Positions 18,358-27,351 of a stretch of DNA of 64,000 bases are shown here, piece after piece; position 1 is the stretch's first letter, and each line of letters starts with the position of its first letter. The position numbers and the translations under genes are program-made. Below the pieces are notes generated by a model. It ran no database searches and was not told the origin of the DNA. It saw only the letters and a program-made list of their open reading frames with translations. This stretch comes from Fragilariopsis cylindrus CCMP1102 (taxonomy: Eukaryota; Bacillariophyta; Bacillariophyceae; Bacillariales; Bacillariaceae): contig FMBT01000292.1 in assembly GCA_900095095.1 (NCBI GenBank), positions 62,001 through 126,000 of the forward strand. The letters run 5' to 3'.

Positions 18358-20091
18358 TTAGTTTTCTACGTTATCATCGAATAATTTGAAGTTGGATTGC
18401 TTGTTTGTAATCCAAACTGCACTGTTCAACTTTAGGTTTCGGTTGTTGTCCTTCTTTGCAGGGAACATGAGTTTTCCGAGGAGTTTGTTGATGCTGCAGT
18501 ATTCCTTGTGCAATAATGCATAATGGGTGCCTTTTCCTAGTGACCACGTGGTTTGTGATGTGTCTGCCTTCGAGGAGGTTGAGACATAGTCGTTGCACGT
18601 GATTACGATGTTCATGGTCGGAATATAGATTACCCATTGGTAATGTTTCTCGGGTTTAGACGTGACGAGATTCCCCTCGATTTCCATTTGGCAGAGGAGT
18701 GGGTTGGTGGTGGTGAAACCCTGTTTGCTAAAATTTCCGCCGTTTTTTCCTAGAAAACATCCCTGTACGTCACATGGGAGGCCGTGGTTGGTGGCCTCGG
18801 ACATGTAGTCTTGTAAGTTGAAATAGTCTTCTCCTTTGTGGTTCCGGAGGATCGTGAACAATGGTTCTTTGTCCTTTGTGTAGTCGTGAGCAGGCGTGAA
18901 GAGGCCGTCGAGCCAATCCTGAGGTACACATACACCCATGATTGTGAACATCGCTTGTAGTGCAGTTCGCGGGTTATCTTCATTCTTGCAGGTTAGGATG
19001 AATGGTCGTTCCGTTTCCGCGACCATAGTAGTTGCAAAGTGGATGCGTAGCGTTGCTCCGACAATTGCGTTGGCGTGGTGTTTGTTTTTCTCCTTGGAAG
19101 GTGTGCAATTATGTTTGAATACTTTGGCCTCGGCATCTACCGGGGCTTCGGTCTCTTCGGTCTGTTCCCTGGCTTCGGCCTCTGCCGCGGTTTCGGGACC
19201 AAAAAGAGTTCTGTTTACCGGAGTCGTTGGTTCAGTGGTGTTATCTCCGATTCCTGGCGCTGCATCCGCTGGTGAACCTGGGGTGATCGGAACCGTTGGG
19301 ATGACTGGAATGACGGCCAGTATGTTTGCTGGTGGAATGACGGCCGCAATGTTTGCCTGCGGAGTGGGAACAGGTGCCGTATGGGTGTCGATTGTGAGAT
19401 CGATTGTTTCGGCAAGTTTACGATGGCGTTGTAGTTCCATGTCCATTAACACAAGTGCTGTAGTGTTGATTTCGGGGACGTTGAGGTGGGGGGTGTTGGT
19501 GAAAGCCTCGGCGATGGAGGCCATGATGGACTGTGGCAGGGAATCGTTCTTGCTGCGTTTTGCGTCCGGTTCGGTGGTTGTACCTTTGCGGAGAAGAGTT
19601 CGGATGTGACGTGCTTTAGCTAGCTCGTAGTCGGCGTTGTACACTTGGGCGTCGGTGATTTCGGTGTAAAAGTCGCGGTTGATGAGAGCACTGATCTCGA
19701 TGTAAGCATCACCTAGGGATTCGAAGCCTGGAATGGTGTGGTTGAGAGGCATGTTTGTTTTAGTAGGGAGTGTGTTGTTGCAATTTGCGTTTTTGTAATT
19801 TAGTGAAAGCGATTTATGGGAGTATTGTGGTGAATTGTACCAGGCTAAATCCGTGTAACTTTCGATTATAGTTCGTTGAGCAAACTTCGTTTGTGTGATT
19901 ATTGTCGCATTGTGAGCCGGTGTTGGTTTTGAATCTGTTGGTTTGCCTAGAGACAGTTGTGAGTTCAGGTTTTTCGTTGTTATTGGAGCCGTTTCGGTCG
20001 TGGCGTTCTCCGTGATGGGTGATTGCCGTTCCTGCAACGGATCTAGCATGGTGGGTAGAGTTGAAACGGTTGTTTCTATTTGTTCCAGCAT
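18358..20091 (-). CDS. Extra retrotransposon ORF downstream of the recombinase, unknown function
   Basis: 577 residues from the first ATG (20091-20089); the frame is open a little further up to 20118 without an ATG. It is the last ORF of the element, after the recombinase. The N-terminal half is Thr/Pro/Asn-rich and partly disordered, with an Ala/Glu-rich acidic middle (ETAAEAEAREQTEETEAP). The C-terminal 250 residues look globular (GATLRIHFATTMVAETERPF, VCVPQDWLDGLFTPAHDYTKD, EKHYQWVIYIPTMNIVITCN). I do not recognise any domain: no SGNH hydrolase, methyltransferase or zinc-finger motif known from other DIRS-type elements is apparent. Its intact length in an otherwise intact element suggests it is a working part. 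Confidence 0.7.
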   Translation of the reverse strand: MLEQIETTVSTLPTMLDPLQERQSPITENATTETAPITTKNLNSQLSLGKPTDSKPTPAHNATIITQTKFAQRTIIESYTDLAWYNSPQYSHKSLSLNYKNANCNNTLPTKTNMPLNHTIPGFESLGDAYIEISALINRDFYTEITDAQVYNADYELAKARHIRTLLRKGTTTEPDAKRSKNDSLPQSIMASIAEAFTNTPHLNVPEINTTALVLMDMELQRHRKLAETIDLTIDTHTAPVPTPQANIAAVIPPANILAVIPVIPTVPITPGSPADAAPGIGDNTTEPTTPVNRTLFGPETAAEAEAREQTEETEAPVDAEAKVFKHNCTPSKEKNKHHANAIVGATLRIHFATTMVAETERPFILTCKNEDNPRTALQAMFTIMGVCVPQDWLDGLFTPAHDYTKDKEPLFTILRNHKGEDYFNLQDYMSEATNHGLPCDVQGCFLGKNGGNFSKQGFTTTNPLLCQMEIEGNLVTSKPEKHYQWVIYIPTMNIVITCNDYVSTSSKADTSQTTWSLGKGTHYALLHKEYCSINKLLGKLMFPAKKDNNRNLKLNSAVWITNKQSNFKLFDDNVEN

Positions 20092-20260
20092 GAGATTGGT
20101 AACGGATTTAGAACTCAAACAGTAGATTATGTGCGAGAGTAAAACCGGAATGGCATCAACTCAAAAAAACGTTGTGGATGCTGCATTCGGTAGCTCAGTG
20201 GTTTTGAGCGCGACTAGTTGTGAGCAAATTAGTTAGGGTAAATGTTTGTTTTTATATTAA

Positions 20261-21511
20261 TTAAGTATCTTCGTTGTCTAAAATAGGGGTCGGGATGGCG
20301 CGAAAGCCTATGTTATGGAAGAAAATGTTCTTGCCCATCGCTGTTGACAGGCCGGCTGAAAAAACAGCGATCTGTTCGTGGATGTAGTCGAGAAAAGTGT
20401 CGCTGCTCCAGCGTCCCATTTTTCGAATCGTGTGTGTTGGGGTGTTGTGTAGGTGCATCGCCATCGCCCCTCCGGCGCGTAGGCTGTGTGAGCTTATTTG
20501 CGCTGCTTCAAACCCGTGTTTTTTCATGTCGAGTTGGAGTACTGCTGCTTTGAGCGCGGAGTTAATTTCGGTTGCGCGCATTACTTTGCCCTGGTGAGTC
20601 GGGTGTTCGAAATACGTGCTAATTATAGCAGTCGGGACTGAAGAGTGAGCAGTGATGTGCTTGACTCTTCTAATTAGTGCTTTTATTGGGCATGTATCCG
20701 TATTTGTTGTAAAATGGTGTATTGCCTGGTTTCGTTTGCCATTTTTCTGATTCGATATTCGAAGAGTTGCTGCTGTGCATCTGATTAAAAGGGCGTCGAT
20801 TGGGAGGTTATGGTCGAGGATGGTATTCTTGTCCCATAATGTGACGTCCTGGAGTCTGAAAGCTTGTGTTAGCTTTTTGGTTGAGGTCGGAGTGTACGTG
20901 TACTCTCCGACTCGGAGGAGATAGTAGAAGGCGATGATGGCTATATCTGCCACTGCCTTTTGTTTTTCGGTGCCTGTTAACGCGTAGTGATACATGTATC
21001 TTGGGACACTGATTGGTACTGCTAATTTGAATTTGGCAGGGGGGTCGGTTCGTCGGTAGCCCTCAATAAGTTGGCCGATTTTTTTATAATATTTTCCTTG
21101 CGTGTTAACCACCGGACTTTGTTCTCCGTCCATCTCGAAACGCGCTGTGATGGCCCGAAGCGATACTTGGACTGTTTGCGCACGAACTTGTTGTTTTTGT
21201 CTTGAAACGCCTCCGGATCGCACATGTTGGGCGAAACTGACCAGCACTTCGATTTTGTCCTGTTGAGTAAGTGTACTGAGTTTTTCGTCATAGGTAGGAA
21301 AGTAAATGGCGAGGTAGTGGGTCCAAGCTTTCCAAAAACGTATTCTTTCGTTGGTAGTCGACGCCACGACTCCAAAGTCGATTGCTTCTGTAGCAGCTCC
21401 GAAGAGACTTTTGACGTAACTTTGTTGCTGAGGAGGAACAGAGTCCAGGATTCGTCCTGTGGTGGGGGAAAATGAGCGGAAAAGTCGGTGAGGAATGTAG
21501 CATTGTCGAGA
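20261..21511 (-). CDS. Retrotransposon tyrosine recombinase
   Basis: Integrates the circular cDNA of the element by strand exchange. The C-terminal catalytic domain shows the R-H-R-Y signature: Arg in YLLRVGEYTY, HSLRAGGA, and GRWSSDTFLDYIHEQ (Trp/Tyr), with an intervening QKNGKRNQ Lys loop. The N-terminal core-binding helical domain (ERIRFWKAWTHYLAIYFPTYD) precedes it. The frame opens after a stop at 21512-21514 and reads protein-like sequence (VPPQQQSYVKSLFGAATEAI) without any ATG until far inside the domain, while overlapping the end of the RT ORF by almost 490 nt in the -1 relative frame. Expression therefore needs frameshifting, splicing or non-ATG initiation. Coordinates given are the open frame. 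Confidence 0.9.
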   Translation of the reverse strand, partial: SRQCYIPHRLFRSFSPTTGRILDSVPPQQQSYVKSLFGAATEAIDFGVVASTTNERIRFWKAWTHYLAIYFPTYDEKLSTLTQQDKIEVLVSFAQHVRSGGVSRQKQQVRAQTVQVSLRAITARFEMDGEQSPVVNTQGKYYKKIGQLIEGYRRTDPPAKFKLAVPISVPRYMYHYALTGTEKQKAVADIAIIAFYYLLRVGEYTYTPTSTKKLTQAFRLQDVTLWDKNTILDHNLPIDALLIRCTAATLRISNQKNGKRNQAIHHFTTNTDTCPIKALIRRVKHITAHSSVPTAIISTYFEHPTHQGKVMRATEINSALKAAVLQLDMKKHGFEAAQISSHSLRAGGAMAMHLHNTPTHTIRKMGRWSSDTFLDYIHEQIAVFSAGLSTAMGKNIFFHNIGFRAIPTPILDNEDT

Positions 21512-23310
21512 CTATGTTTGCGGGATGCAACGTCTGCCATTTTGTTGTAAATGCCGGAGATGTGTTCCACTGAGAGTAATGCTGTTCTGTTGGTGTGCAG
21601 GCGTACCGCCATGGCTCGGAGGATTCGTGCTGCGACCAATGATGTGCTCGTTCTGAATTTGTACATCCACGCTACTGCCGGGAGGTTGTCGCACCAGATT
21701 GAGACGCTGACGCCCCGGAGTGTAATTGGGTCCACGCTGTGCTCGAGAACAAGCCAGTGCATGAGTATTCCGGTTAGTTCTAAATCTGATATCGTGAGTT
21801 GCCCGCTTCTGTTGGATGACGAGCAAAACTGGTCTCGTATTTCTTGCGGCCACTCGAAGAACCATACGATCGGGACTACGGTCGTTGTGCCGCTGAACCA
21901 GACTCCTCCGACTCCCCATTTGGATGCATCTACGAAGCCTTGATAAGATGGTGGATGTTCGATGAGTTCGGAGACATGTGTTGGTCGTCGTCCGACTAGA
22001 CGGATGAGTGCTGACCAATCCCGGAGGATGTTTGCGAAGTCGTTTGTTACTTCGATTTTTCGACCCTGGTTTTTGGCAGCTGCGGCCATGTAACAATTTA
22101 GTTGTCCCAGGATTGGTTTTCCACATGGTATGGCAATGGTCGCGAATTGTAGTCGTCCATGAAGTTTTTGGAAACGTTTTACTTCAATCTTGTCTTTGCG
22201 GCGTATCGCCTTGAGTTCGGTAAGGAGTTCTTCGCATTTACGTTGTGGCAGTTCGATGGTGCGTGAGATTCCATCGAAGAGCCAACCTAGGATTTCTTTC
22301 CTGGTGTCCCAGATTCCGTCCTCGAAAAGCTTCTTTTCCGAGACCGGATGTGCCATCTTGCTTCCGGACAATTCCGGAGGCGGAAATACCTTGGTGATGC
22401 CGTCGAGGATGCGACGTGAAAACTGGAGTAGATCAGCTTCGTTGGTGCTCTGGATTACGCCGATGAAATCGTCGATGTAGACCTCGATGAGTTGAAGGAA
22501 CGTCCGTTTATCAGTTTCCGAGTCGATTGGAGTGTGAAGTTTGTTGATCTTGGTCCAATCGATGTCCATCATGATGTTTTCCATCGGTTGCTCGTCGATG
22601 ATGACGTTATGTCGCATCTTGTCGTTGATGATGTCGCGTGCCGTTTCGGTTGCGGCGCAGAAGAAAGGCGGGCTTTCGCTCCAGCCCATCTGGAGGGCGT
22701 CCGGGATAACGAGTTGTACCGGGTCGTCCGGGCCTGCTCCTGGTAGGACGTATGCAAAATTCCATGCATCTTTTTCGCTGACTGCCATTCGCCAGTAGCC
22801 ATCCTTTAAATCTACTTTTGAGAACATAAAAGGTGTCGTTTTGTCTTTCGACAGAGCCATTGCCCATATGATTCTGGGGATAACGTTCCCTAGTTCGTAC
22901 ATTGATTCTTGTTTTGCCAATGATTTGTCGGAAGCACTGTTTACTGAGTCCAGCTTCTTTCCGTTGACGAGGAGCTGGAAGGATAAGTCTAGGATCATCC
23001 GATAGACGCGAGACTTGTGCGGTACTGCAGCTAGTGGTGAAATTTTTAGATTTGGGGGGAAATCATGTTTGATGTCCTCCCAATTGACGAGGCGACAGGA
23101 GCCCTCCGTGACGCGTTCGAGGGCTTCCTTTTTGCATGCGGCTGCTGCTTCGGGTACGTTTGCACTGGAGTGTGCTCCACTCGCGATTGCTAATTCTAGG
23201 CGCTCCAGAGTCCAATCATCGCCGCAGTCGACTGGGCAGCCTTCGAGTGCGTATTCTAGCAGATCCGGACCTGCTGGGTGATTTAAAACTTCATGACGAG
23301 GAAACATTAG
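21022..23310 (-). CDS. Retrotransposon reverse transcriptase - RNase H
   Basis: Copies the element RNA into cDNA. DIRS-type RT with FSKVDLKDGYWRMAV (palm Asp), LQMGWSESPPFFC, and the catalytic VYIDDFIGV box; then thumb/connection (LHGRLQFATIAIPCGKP) and RNase H (GFVDASKWGVGGVW, SDLELTGILMHWL, SIWCDNLPAVAWM, GIYNKMADVASRKH). The first ATG is at 23310-23308 (MFPRHEVLNHPAGPD); the frame stays open upstream to 23532 through a Pro/Arg-rich leader with an imperfect repeat (PRFTLPS twice) but has only GTG there. The C-terminal 160 residues overlap the recombinase frame. No protease or integrase domain, as expected for this class. Confidence 0.93.
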   Translation of the reverse strand, partial: LMFPRHEVLNHPAGPDLLEYALEGCPVDCGDDWTLERLELAIASGAHSSANVPEAAAACKKEALERVTEGSCRLVNWEDIKHDFPPNLKISPLAAVPHKSRVYRMILDLSFQLLVNGKKLDSVNSASDKSLAKQESMYELGNVIPRIIWAMALSKDKTTPFMFSKVDLKDGYWRMAVSEKDAWNFAYVLPGAGPDDPVQLVIPDALQMGWSESPPFFCAATETARDIINDKMRHNVIIDEQPMENIMMDIDWTKINKLHTPIDSETDKRTFLQLIEVYIDDFIGVIQSTNEADLLQFSRRILDGITKVFPPPELSGSKMAHPVSEKKLFEDGIWDTRKEILGWLFDGISRTIELPQRKCEELLTELKAIRRKDKIEVKRFQKLHGRLQFATIAIPCGKPILGQLNCYMAAAAKNQGRKIEVTNDFANILRDWSALIRLVGRRPTHVSELIEHPPSYQGFVDASKWGVGGVWFSGTTTVVPIVWFFEWPQEIRDQFCSSSNRSGQLTISDLELTGILMHWLVLEHSVDPITLRGVSVSIWCDNLPAVAWMYKFRTSTSLVAARILRAMAVRLHTNRTALLSVEHISGIYNKMADVASRKHSLDNATFLTDFSAHFPPPQDESWTLFLLSNKVTSKVSSELLQKQSTLESWRRLPTKEYVFGKLGPTTSPFTFLPMTKNSVHLLNRTKSKCWSVSPNMCDPEAFQDKNNKFVRKQSKYRFGPSQRVSRWTENKVRWLTRKENIIKKSANLLRATDEPTPLPNSN

Positions 23311-23644
23311 ACCTTTGAATTGTGGTAACTTACTTTGGGTTGGAGTAAACGCATTGTCGTCGACTGGTTGTCGTCGGGGCGGTGGAGGGATCGGTCGACA
23401 ATACGGTGTCCTGTACGGAGTGTCTGGACGGCATGGCGAACGAGGTGGTGGTGGTATACTCGGTAGGGTGAACCGCGGGTGTGGCACACTCGGGAGTGTG
23501 AACCTAGGCGGTACGCTGGGGTCGAAGAAACATTATAGCAGGTGATGGTAATGAGAAAATTATATATGAAAAGTTAACATAGATTGTTTTATAGTTATTA
23601 CTTAATTACTGTATACTCGCTATTGGCGGTGATTTGGGTGTTGC

Positions 23645-26227
23645 TTACATGGTGGTGGCCTTTTTTAACATCTCGATGGCCTTGTCCGGTTTATAAGCGC
23701 TGAAATCGGACTGGTGGGTGTTCTTGCATTTTCCGTTGCAGTAGCAAAAAAGCCCATAGTTGAGACAATTACTCGATTTGAGGCCTAGGGCCTCGCACAT
23801 TTCTTTCGTCGATCCGAACTCGTTGGCAGTCCGGATGTCCGAGAGGCGGGGGAAGTTGCCGTCATGTGATGCGCGGTGGTCCGCGATTAGTTTTCTGATG
23901 GCGTCGCATCCCGGACCCTTGCGTGTTGTAGGTTTGTCCTTCTTTGGTGATTTGTCAGCATTTCGCTTCCGGTCTGTATTCCGGTCTGTAGGTGTTGGAG
24001 GGCTGGGTCGTGGCGTTGCCGGAGTCTTCGCTGGAAGGAAAATTGGACCGTAGCTGTGCGACAAGGACAAGTTGTTGTTTTCGATACCCAGGATGAGAAA
24101 ATCGATGTTGAACTTCGGGAAACGCTTGGCGGCTACGTCCTCTGCTGTGCAAAAGACGCCGAAATACCGCTCAAGATGGCGGCACAGTTGGTAAATAATT
24201 TCGTTGCTGATTAGAGCCCGGAAGTTGGCTATGGCGGATAGACGACTGTAGTTGTCGAACAGGGCATCGAGCAGGCGCTGGAGTTGAATTGACGGTGGCG
24301 CTCTGTCGCCAATTACCTGTATTAAACCTAGTTGAGTTAATTGCAGGTTAGTGATTAGGGCATCGATGGTGTCCGGAATCTGTGGCGTTCCTGGGATGCT
24401 GCGCTCTATGTCGGCTGACGTTGGTACGCATTGTGCGTTGAGAGCGCGAACACTTTCGAGTCGCTCTCTCTCGGCCGTCGACCTGGTGACGTAAGTGAGA
24501 GGGCCAAGCCCCCCATGGGGTTTGGTGCCTTCGAAGTTCGTTGGGGCTAGACGCCAATCCGTGATAGATTTCCGAAATTCGGCCGTGATGATTTGGCGGA
24601 AACGGGGATTCTTCTTGATCATTGGTTGAATGAAGTAGGTGTCAATGACGGAGTCCTTTTCGCCTTTGTCAGGAGCCTTGTTGTATTTCAACCAACCGCT
24701 GTTGTTGCACCGGTGCAAAAAATGGAGCTCGTGTGGTTGTAGATGTGCCCATCCACATAAATTCCACGATCTGGTGCCCATACTGTCCTTTGCCTTTTTT
24801 GGTTGGTCCGGCTTGGTCGAGTTTGGGTGACTCTTGGATTCCGCTGCAAGAAACTTGAGCACTTGAAATCGGTTCATGTCCTCGGAGGTGAGGGGAAGGC
24901 CTGGGCCTCTGTTGAGCATTGCATGTAGGTGATCACCAATACTTTGGTGAGGTGATGCACCCGTGTGACCCCCAAAACTGAAAGCCCCATTGCTTGCCGA
25001 TGCTCCAAAGGTGAAAGCCGGTGCACCATGATATCCTGGGTGCCCCGGAGTGGGTTCACCAAATGGGTTGGTGGCGCCCGGTGTGCCGTACGGATTGTGG
25101 GACCTGGCTGCCGGTTGTTGGAACGTTGACGATGAGTCGTTGCTAAAACCGTTGCCTTCGAACGGGTTGGCCGCGATGTCAAATGGTAGTCCGGTCCTTT
25201 CGGGTCTTTCGGATGAAACTGGGTGCCCGGTTCCATATGGCAATCCGTCGCCTTCGAAGGAGACGTTGCCTGGTGCTGTCCTGGTACTTTGATGTTGTCT
25301 GGCCAATGCTGCTGCGATGCGTTGCTGTTGCGCTAGTTGCTCCTCGAGTTGGACATTTCGTTGTAGTACCGCATTGAGATTAGCCTCGCTGGTTGCAGTT
25401 TCTCCTGGAGCATTTCCTGTGCGCTGACGATTATTGCGCAGAAGTGTTTCATCGTCGACGTCAATGACGTCTTCCGGTGCTGGGGTCGGGCGGAACTCCT
25501 TGCTGAGGCAGTTCAGGACTCCATTGGCGATGGCGGTGCCAAGTGTATTGTCGTCTTCGCTGAAACCCGTCTGTAGGTCCTTGTAAATATCCACCGAATG
25601 TGCAAGTGTGAACCAACGTGGTTGGTCCGGTTCTAGTTGCATTTGACTGGTGCTGTCGGCGTTGTTGGGGAGGGTAGTATCCCTGACCATTGCTGCTGCA
25701 CGAAGCCAGCTATAAACGAATTTGTCATGTTTGTCGGTTCTGTTTTTGAACATTGTTATTAAGTCGCGGACGCTTTTGTGAGAATTGTCGGCATTGAAGA
25801 AATCCGTGATGGTTTCAGCCCGGATTGGGATTAGTTTCATCATGGGTCGTTGCTTGATCAGAGCGCTCGTGACATAGTCCAAGCCCTGATTCGCAGTTGA
25901 GTCGGCATCTTTCGCAATCCAGACGTCCGATGCCACTAGGTCGTTGGCATCGAATATCACTGCCTGTGGGCATGATGTGATTGTGATACCAAAACGTTGT
26001 GTTTGGTAAGCTCGTACCCATAAAATGGGGGTGACCTTCTTCGGTTGAGTGTTTAACACTGCAACTCCCAAGGTTCCGATTCCGCAGAACAACGCTTGGT
26101 CCGGTAGGTGAGTGGTCCTGTTGAAAGTGAGTGGGTGGGTGATGAGTTGGCTTCTGGAGTTCGACTCTTTGGCCCGGGTTGCCTCATCGAGGATTGCTGT
26201 TTGAAATCCTCCCTCTGTGAACGCCAT
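23645..26227 (-). CDS. Retrotransposon Gag-like protein
   Basis: First large ORF of the element, 860 residues from ATG 26227. The N-terminal third is globular; then a coiled-coil (about residues 275-310: NLNAVLQRNVQLEEQLAQQQ), a Pro/Gly/Asn-rich linker with repeated NPFEG/NPFGEP-type words, a globular capsid-like part (PDTIDALITNLQLTQLGLI), a Lys-rich stretch (DRKRNADKSPKKDKP) and a C-terminal Cys cluster (NCLNYGLFCYCNGKCKNTH) that may act as a zinc-binding nucleic-acid knuckle, although it is not a classical CCHC. Position before the RT ORF plus this layout indicates the structural nucleocapsid protein. Family-level homology cannot be proven by eye. Confidence 0.8.
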   Translation of the reverse strand: MAFTEGGFQTAILDEATRAKESNSRSQLITHPLTFNRTTHLPDQALFCGIGTLGVAVLNTQPKKVTPILWVRAYQTQRFGITITSCPQAVIFDANDLVASDVWIAKDADSTANQGLDYVTSALIKQRPMMKLIPIRAETITDFFNADNSHKSVRDLITMFKNRTDKHDKFVYSWLRAAAMVRDTTLPNNADSTSQMQLEPDQPRWFTLAHSVDIYKDLQTGFSEDDNTLGTAIANGVLNCLSKEFRPTPAPEDVIDVDDETLLRNNRQRTGNAPGETATSEANLNAVLQRNVQLEEQLAQQQRIAAALARQHQSTRTAPGNVSFEGDGLPYGTGHPVSSERPERTGLPFDIAANPFEGNGFSNDSSSTFQQPAARSHNPYGTPGATNPFGEPTPGHPGYHGAPAFTFGASASNGAFSFGGHTGASPHQSIGDHLHAMLNRGPGLPLTSEDMNRFQVLKFLAAESKSHPNSTKPDQPKKAKDSMGTRSWNLCGWAHLQPHELHFLHRCNNSGWLKYNKAPDKGEKDSVIDTYFIQPMIKKNPRFRQIITAEFRKSITDWRLAPTNFEGTKPHGGLGPLTYVTRSTAERERLESVRALNAQCVPTSADIERSIPGTPQIPDTIDALITNLQLTQLGLIQVIGDRAPPSIQLQRLLDALFDNYSRLSAIANFRALISNEIIYQLCRHLERYFGVFCTAEDVAAKRFPKFNIDFLILGIENNNLSLSHSYGPIFLPAKTPATPRPSPPTPTDRNTDRKRNADKSPKKDKPTTRKGPGCDAIRKLIADHRASHDGNFPRLSDIRTANEFGSTKEMCEALGLKSSNCLNYGLFCYCNGKCKNTHQSDFSAYKPDKAIEMLKKATTM

Positions 26228-27107
26228 CGTGCTGATGTTTAAATCCTGGCTGCGAGCGGTTTTGAGTTGCTCGAAGTTGAGATTGTGAGAGTGTTGTGTG
26301 CCGAAACAATGTGTTCCGGAATAGTGCCAAATGTGGAAATTTATGTTTTTCGGGCGTTTGACGTCCGGAACTGACGTTTGGTCAGTGATGTGGTGAGCCT
26401 GAATGGCATGCGATTGGCATGGAGTCGCCGTTATTGTTCAGAATCTATGTTGACAAAGGGCGGAAGTCGTCCTAAACGATGTTGTTTAGTTAGGGTGAGC
26501 CCCATTACGTTGGTGAATAATTACGTGAAATATTGTTGAATGTTATTTTGTTTTTGTCCCAACGAGGGATAAGGCAAATAGGAAGTGTGAATAAATTACT
26601 TATGTACCTATGTATTGTGTTCTGGGCTTATGTGTGCCTGAAATCGAAAAATTCAATTCCGGAGTTGAAAATTTGACAGCTAGGAGTGACGCATGCGAGG
26701 GTGCGTGCAGGGGTGCTAACTAGTTTCGTTGAACGGTTGAGTCCTGACAAAATTTGAATGTATTATGTGATTTAACGTTATATTATATTCTTATATTTGG
26801 ACTTGTCTATTATTTAAGATGTTTTTCGTTTTTAATGTGTGGGCACGTGGCATGGTATGCGTGTCGTGCTCCTGACTTTGACCGTTGTACGTTGAGGTCC
26901 GGAATCCCTTTTTGGATCTAAAACCTGTGGTGTTGCATGCAGTCTGTCTGTGTGGGTGTATTCGTCTGTCGTGCGACATTGTGTGCGCGGCGAACATTTG
27001 GTTGGAAATGGTAAAGATTTAGTTTTGACTTGTGAAATGTAGGTAGTTGTCTCTTTACGAGGCGTTTCGTCGTAACCGGGTGTTTCGTCTAGTTGACGCC
27101 ATTCCTA
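26228..27107. other. Retrotransposon leader between short Gag-like ORF and Gag
   Basis: About 880 bp of element sequence upstream of Gag. It contains only short frames (longest 68 codons at 26791-26997, no recognisable features). Probably untranslated leader; it might carry packaging or translation signals. Confidence 0.5.
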
Positions 27108-27302
27108 TTACTCCGGAGTTGGGTAATTGTGTTTTTCATACATGGCCGCAAGCAGGCGCTTGATTTCGGTGGCCTGTGGCGATTCGTTGCCAAAATTCTG
27201 TATCAACACGGCTTGTATTCGTTGCATGTTTGTGATGAGGGCAACGATGTCGTCCGGAGTGTTTCCGTGGATGCTGCGCTCCATGTCTTTGTTGTTTTCC
27301 AT
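27108..27302 (-). CDS. Short ORF homologous to an internal segment of the Gag-like protein
   Basis: 64 codons from the ATG at 27302 (the frame opens slightly earlier). Its core MERSIHGNTPDDIVALITNM, continuing with an IQ-x-VLIQ and a KRLLAAMYEKHN segment, parallels the Gag segment IERSIPGTPQIPDTIDALIT...LIQVIGD...LQRLLDALFDNYS near Gag residues 625-685. The two copies share the ERSI-G-TP, D-I-ALITN and RLL-A-(M/L) positions but differ widely, so this is an old duplication and not a sequencing or assembly repeat. Position: just inside repeat a1, upstream of Gag. It may be a remnant or a small accessory protein. Confidence 0.55.
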   Translation of the reverse strand: MENNKDMERSIHGNTPDDIVALITNMQRIQAVLIQNFGNESPQATEIKRLLAAMYEKHNYPTPE

Positions 27303-27351
27303 GTGGTGGTCTCTGTTGTTGTCTTGTCTCCATTGAGCGGACGGGTAGTCC

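Noticed and set aside
18938-19609. 223-codon plus-strand frame opposite the extra retrotransposon ORF
   Set aside because: Val/Ser/Ala-rich antisense shadow without motifs; the minus-strand ORF fits the element order.
20180-20225. tRNA-like 5' half (GGTAGCTCAGTGGTTTTGAG) inside the retrotransposon
   Set aside because: It resembles an A box and D arm, but no B box (GGTTCGANTCC) or acceptor-stem pairing follows, so no tRNA is called.
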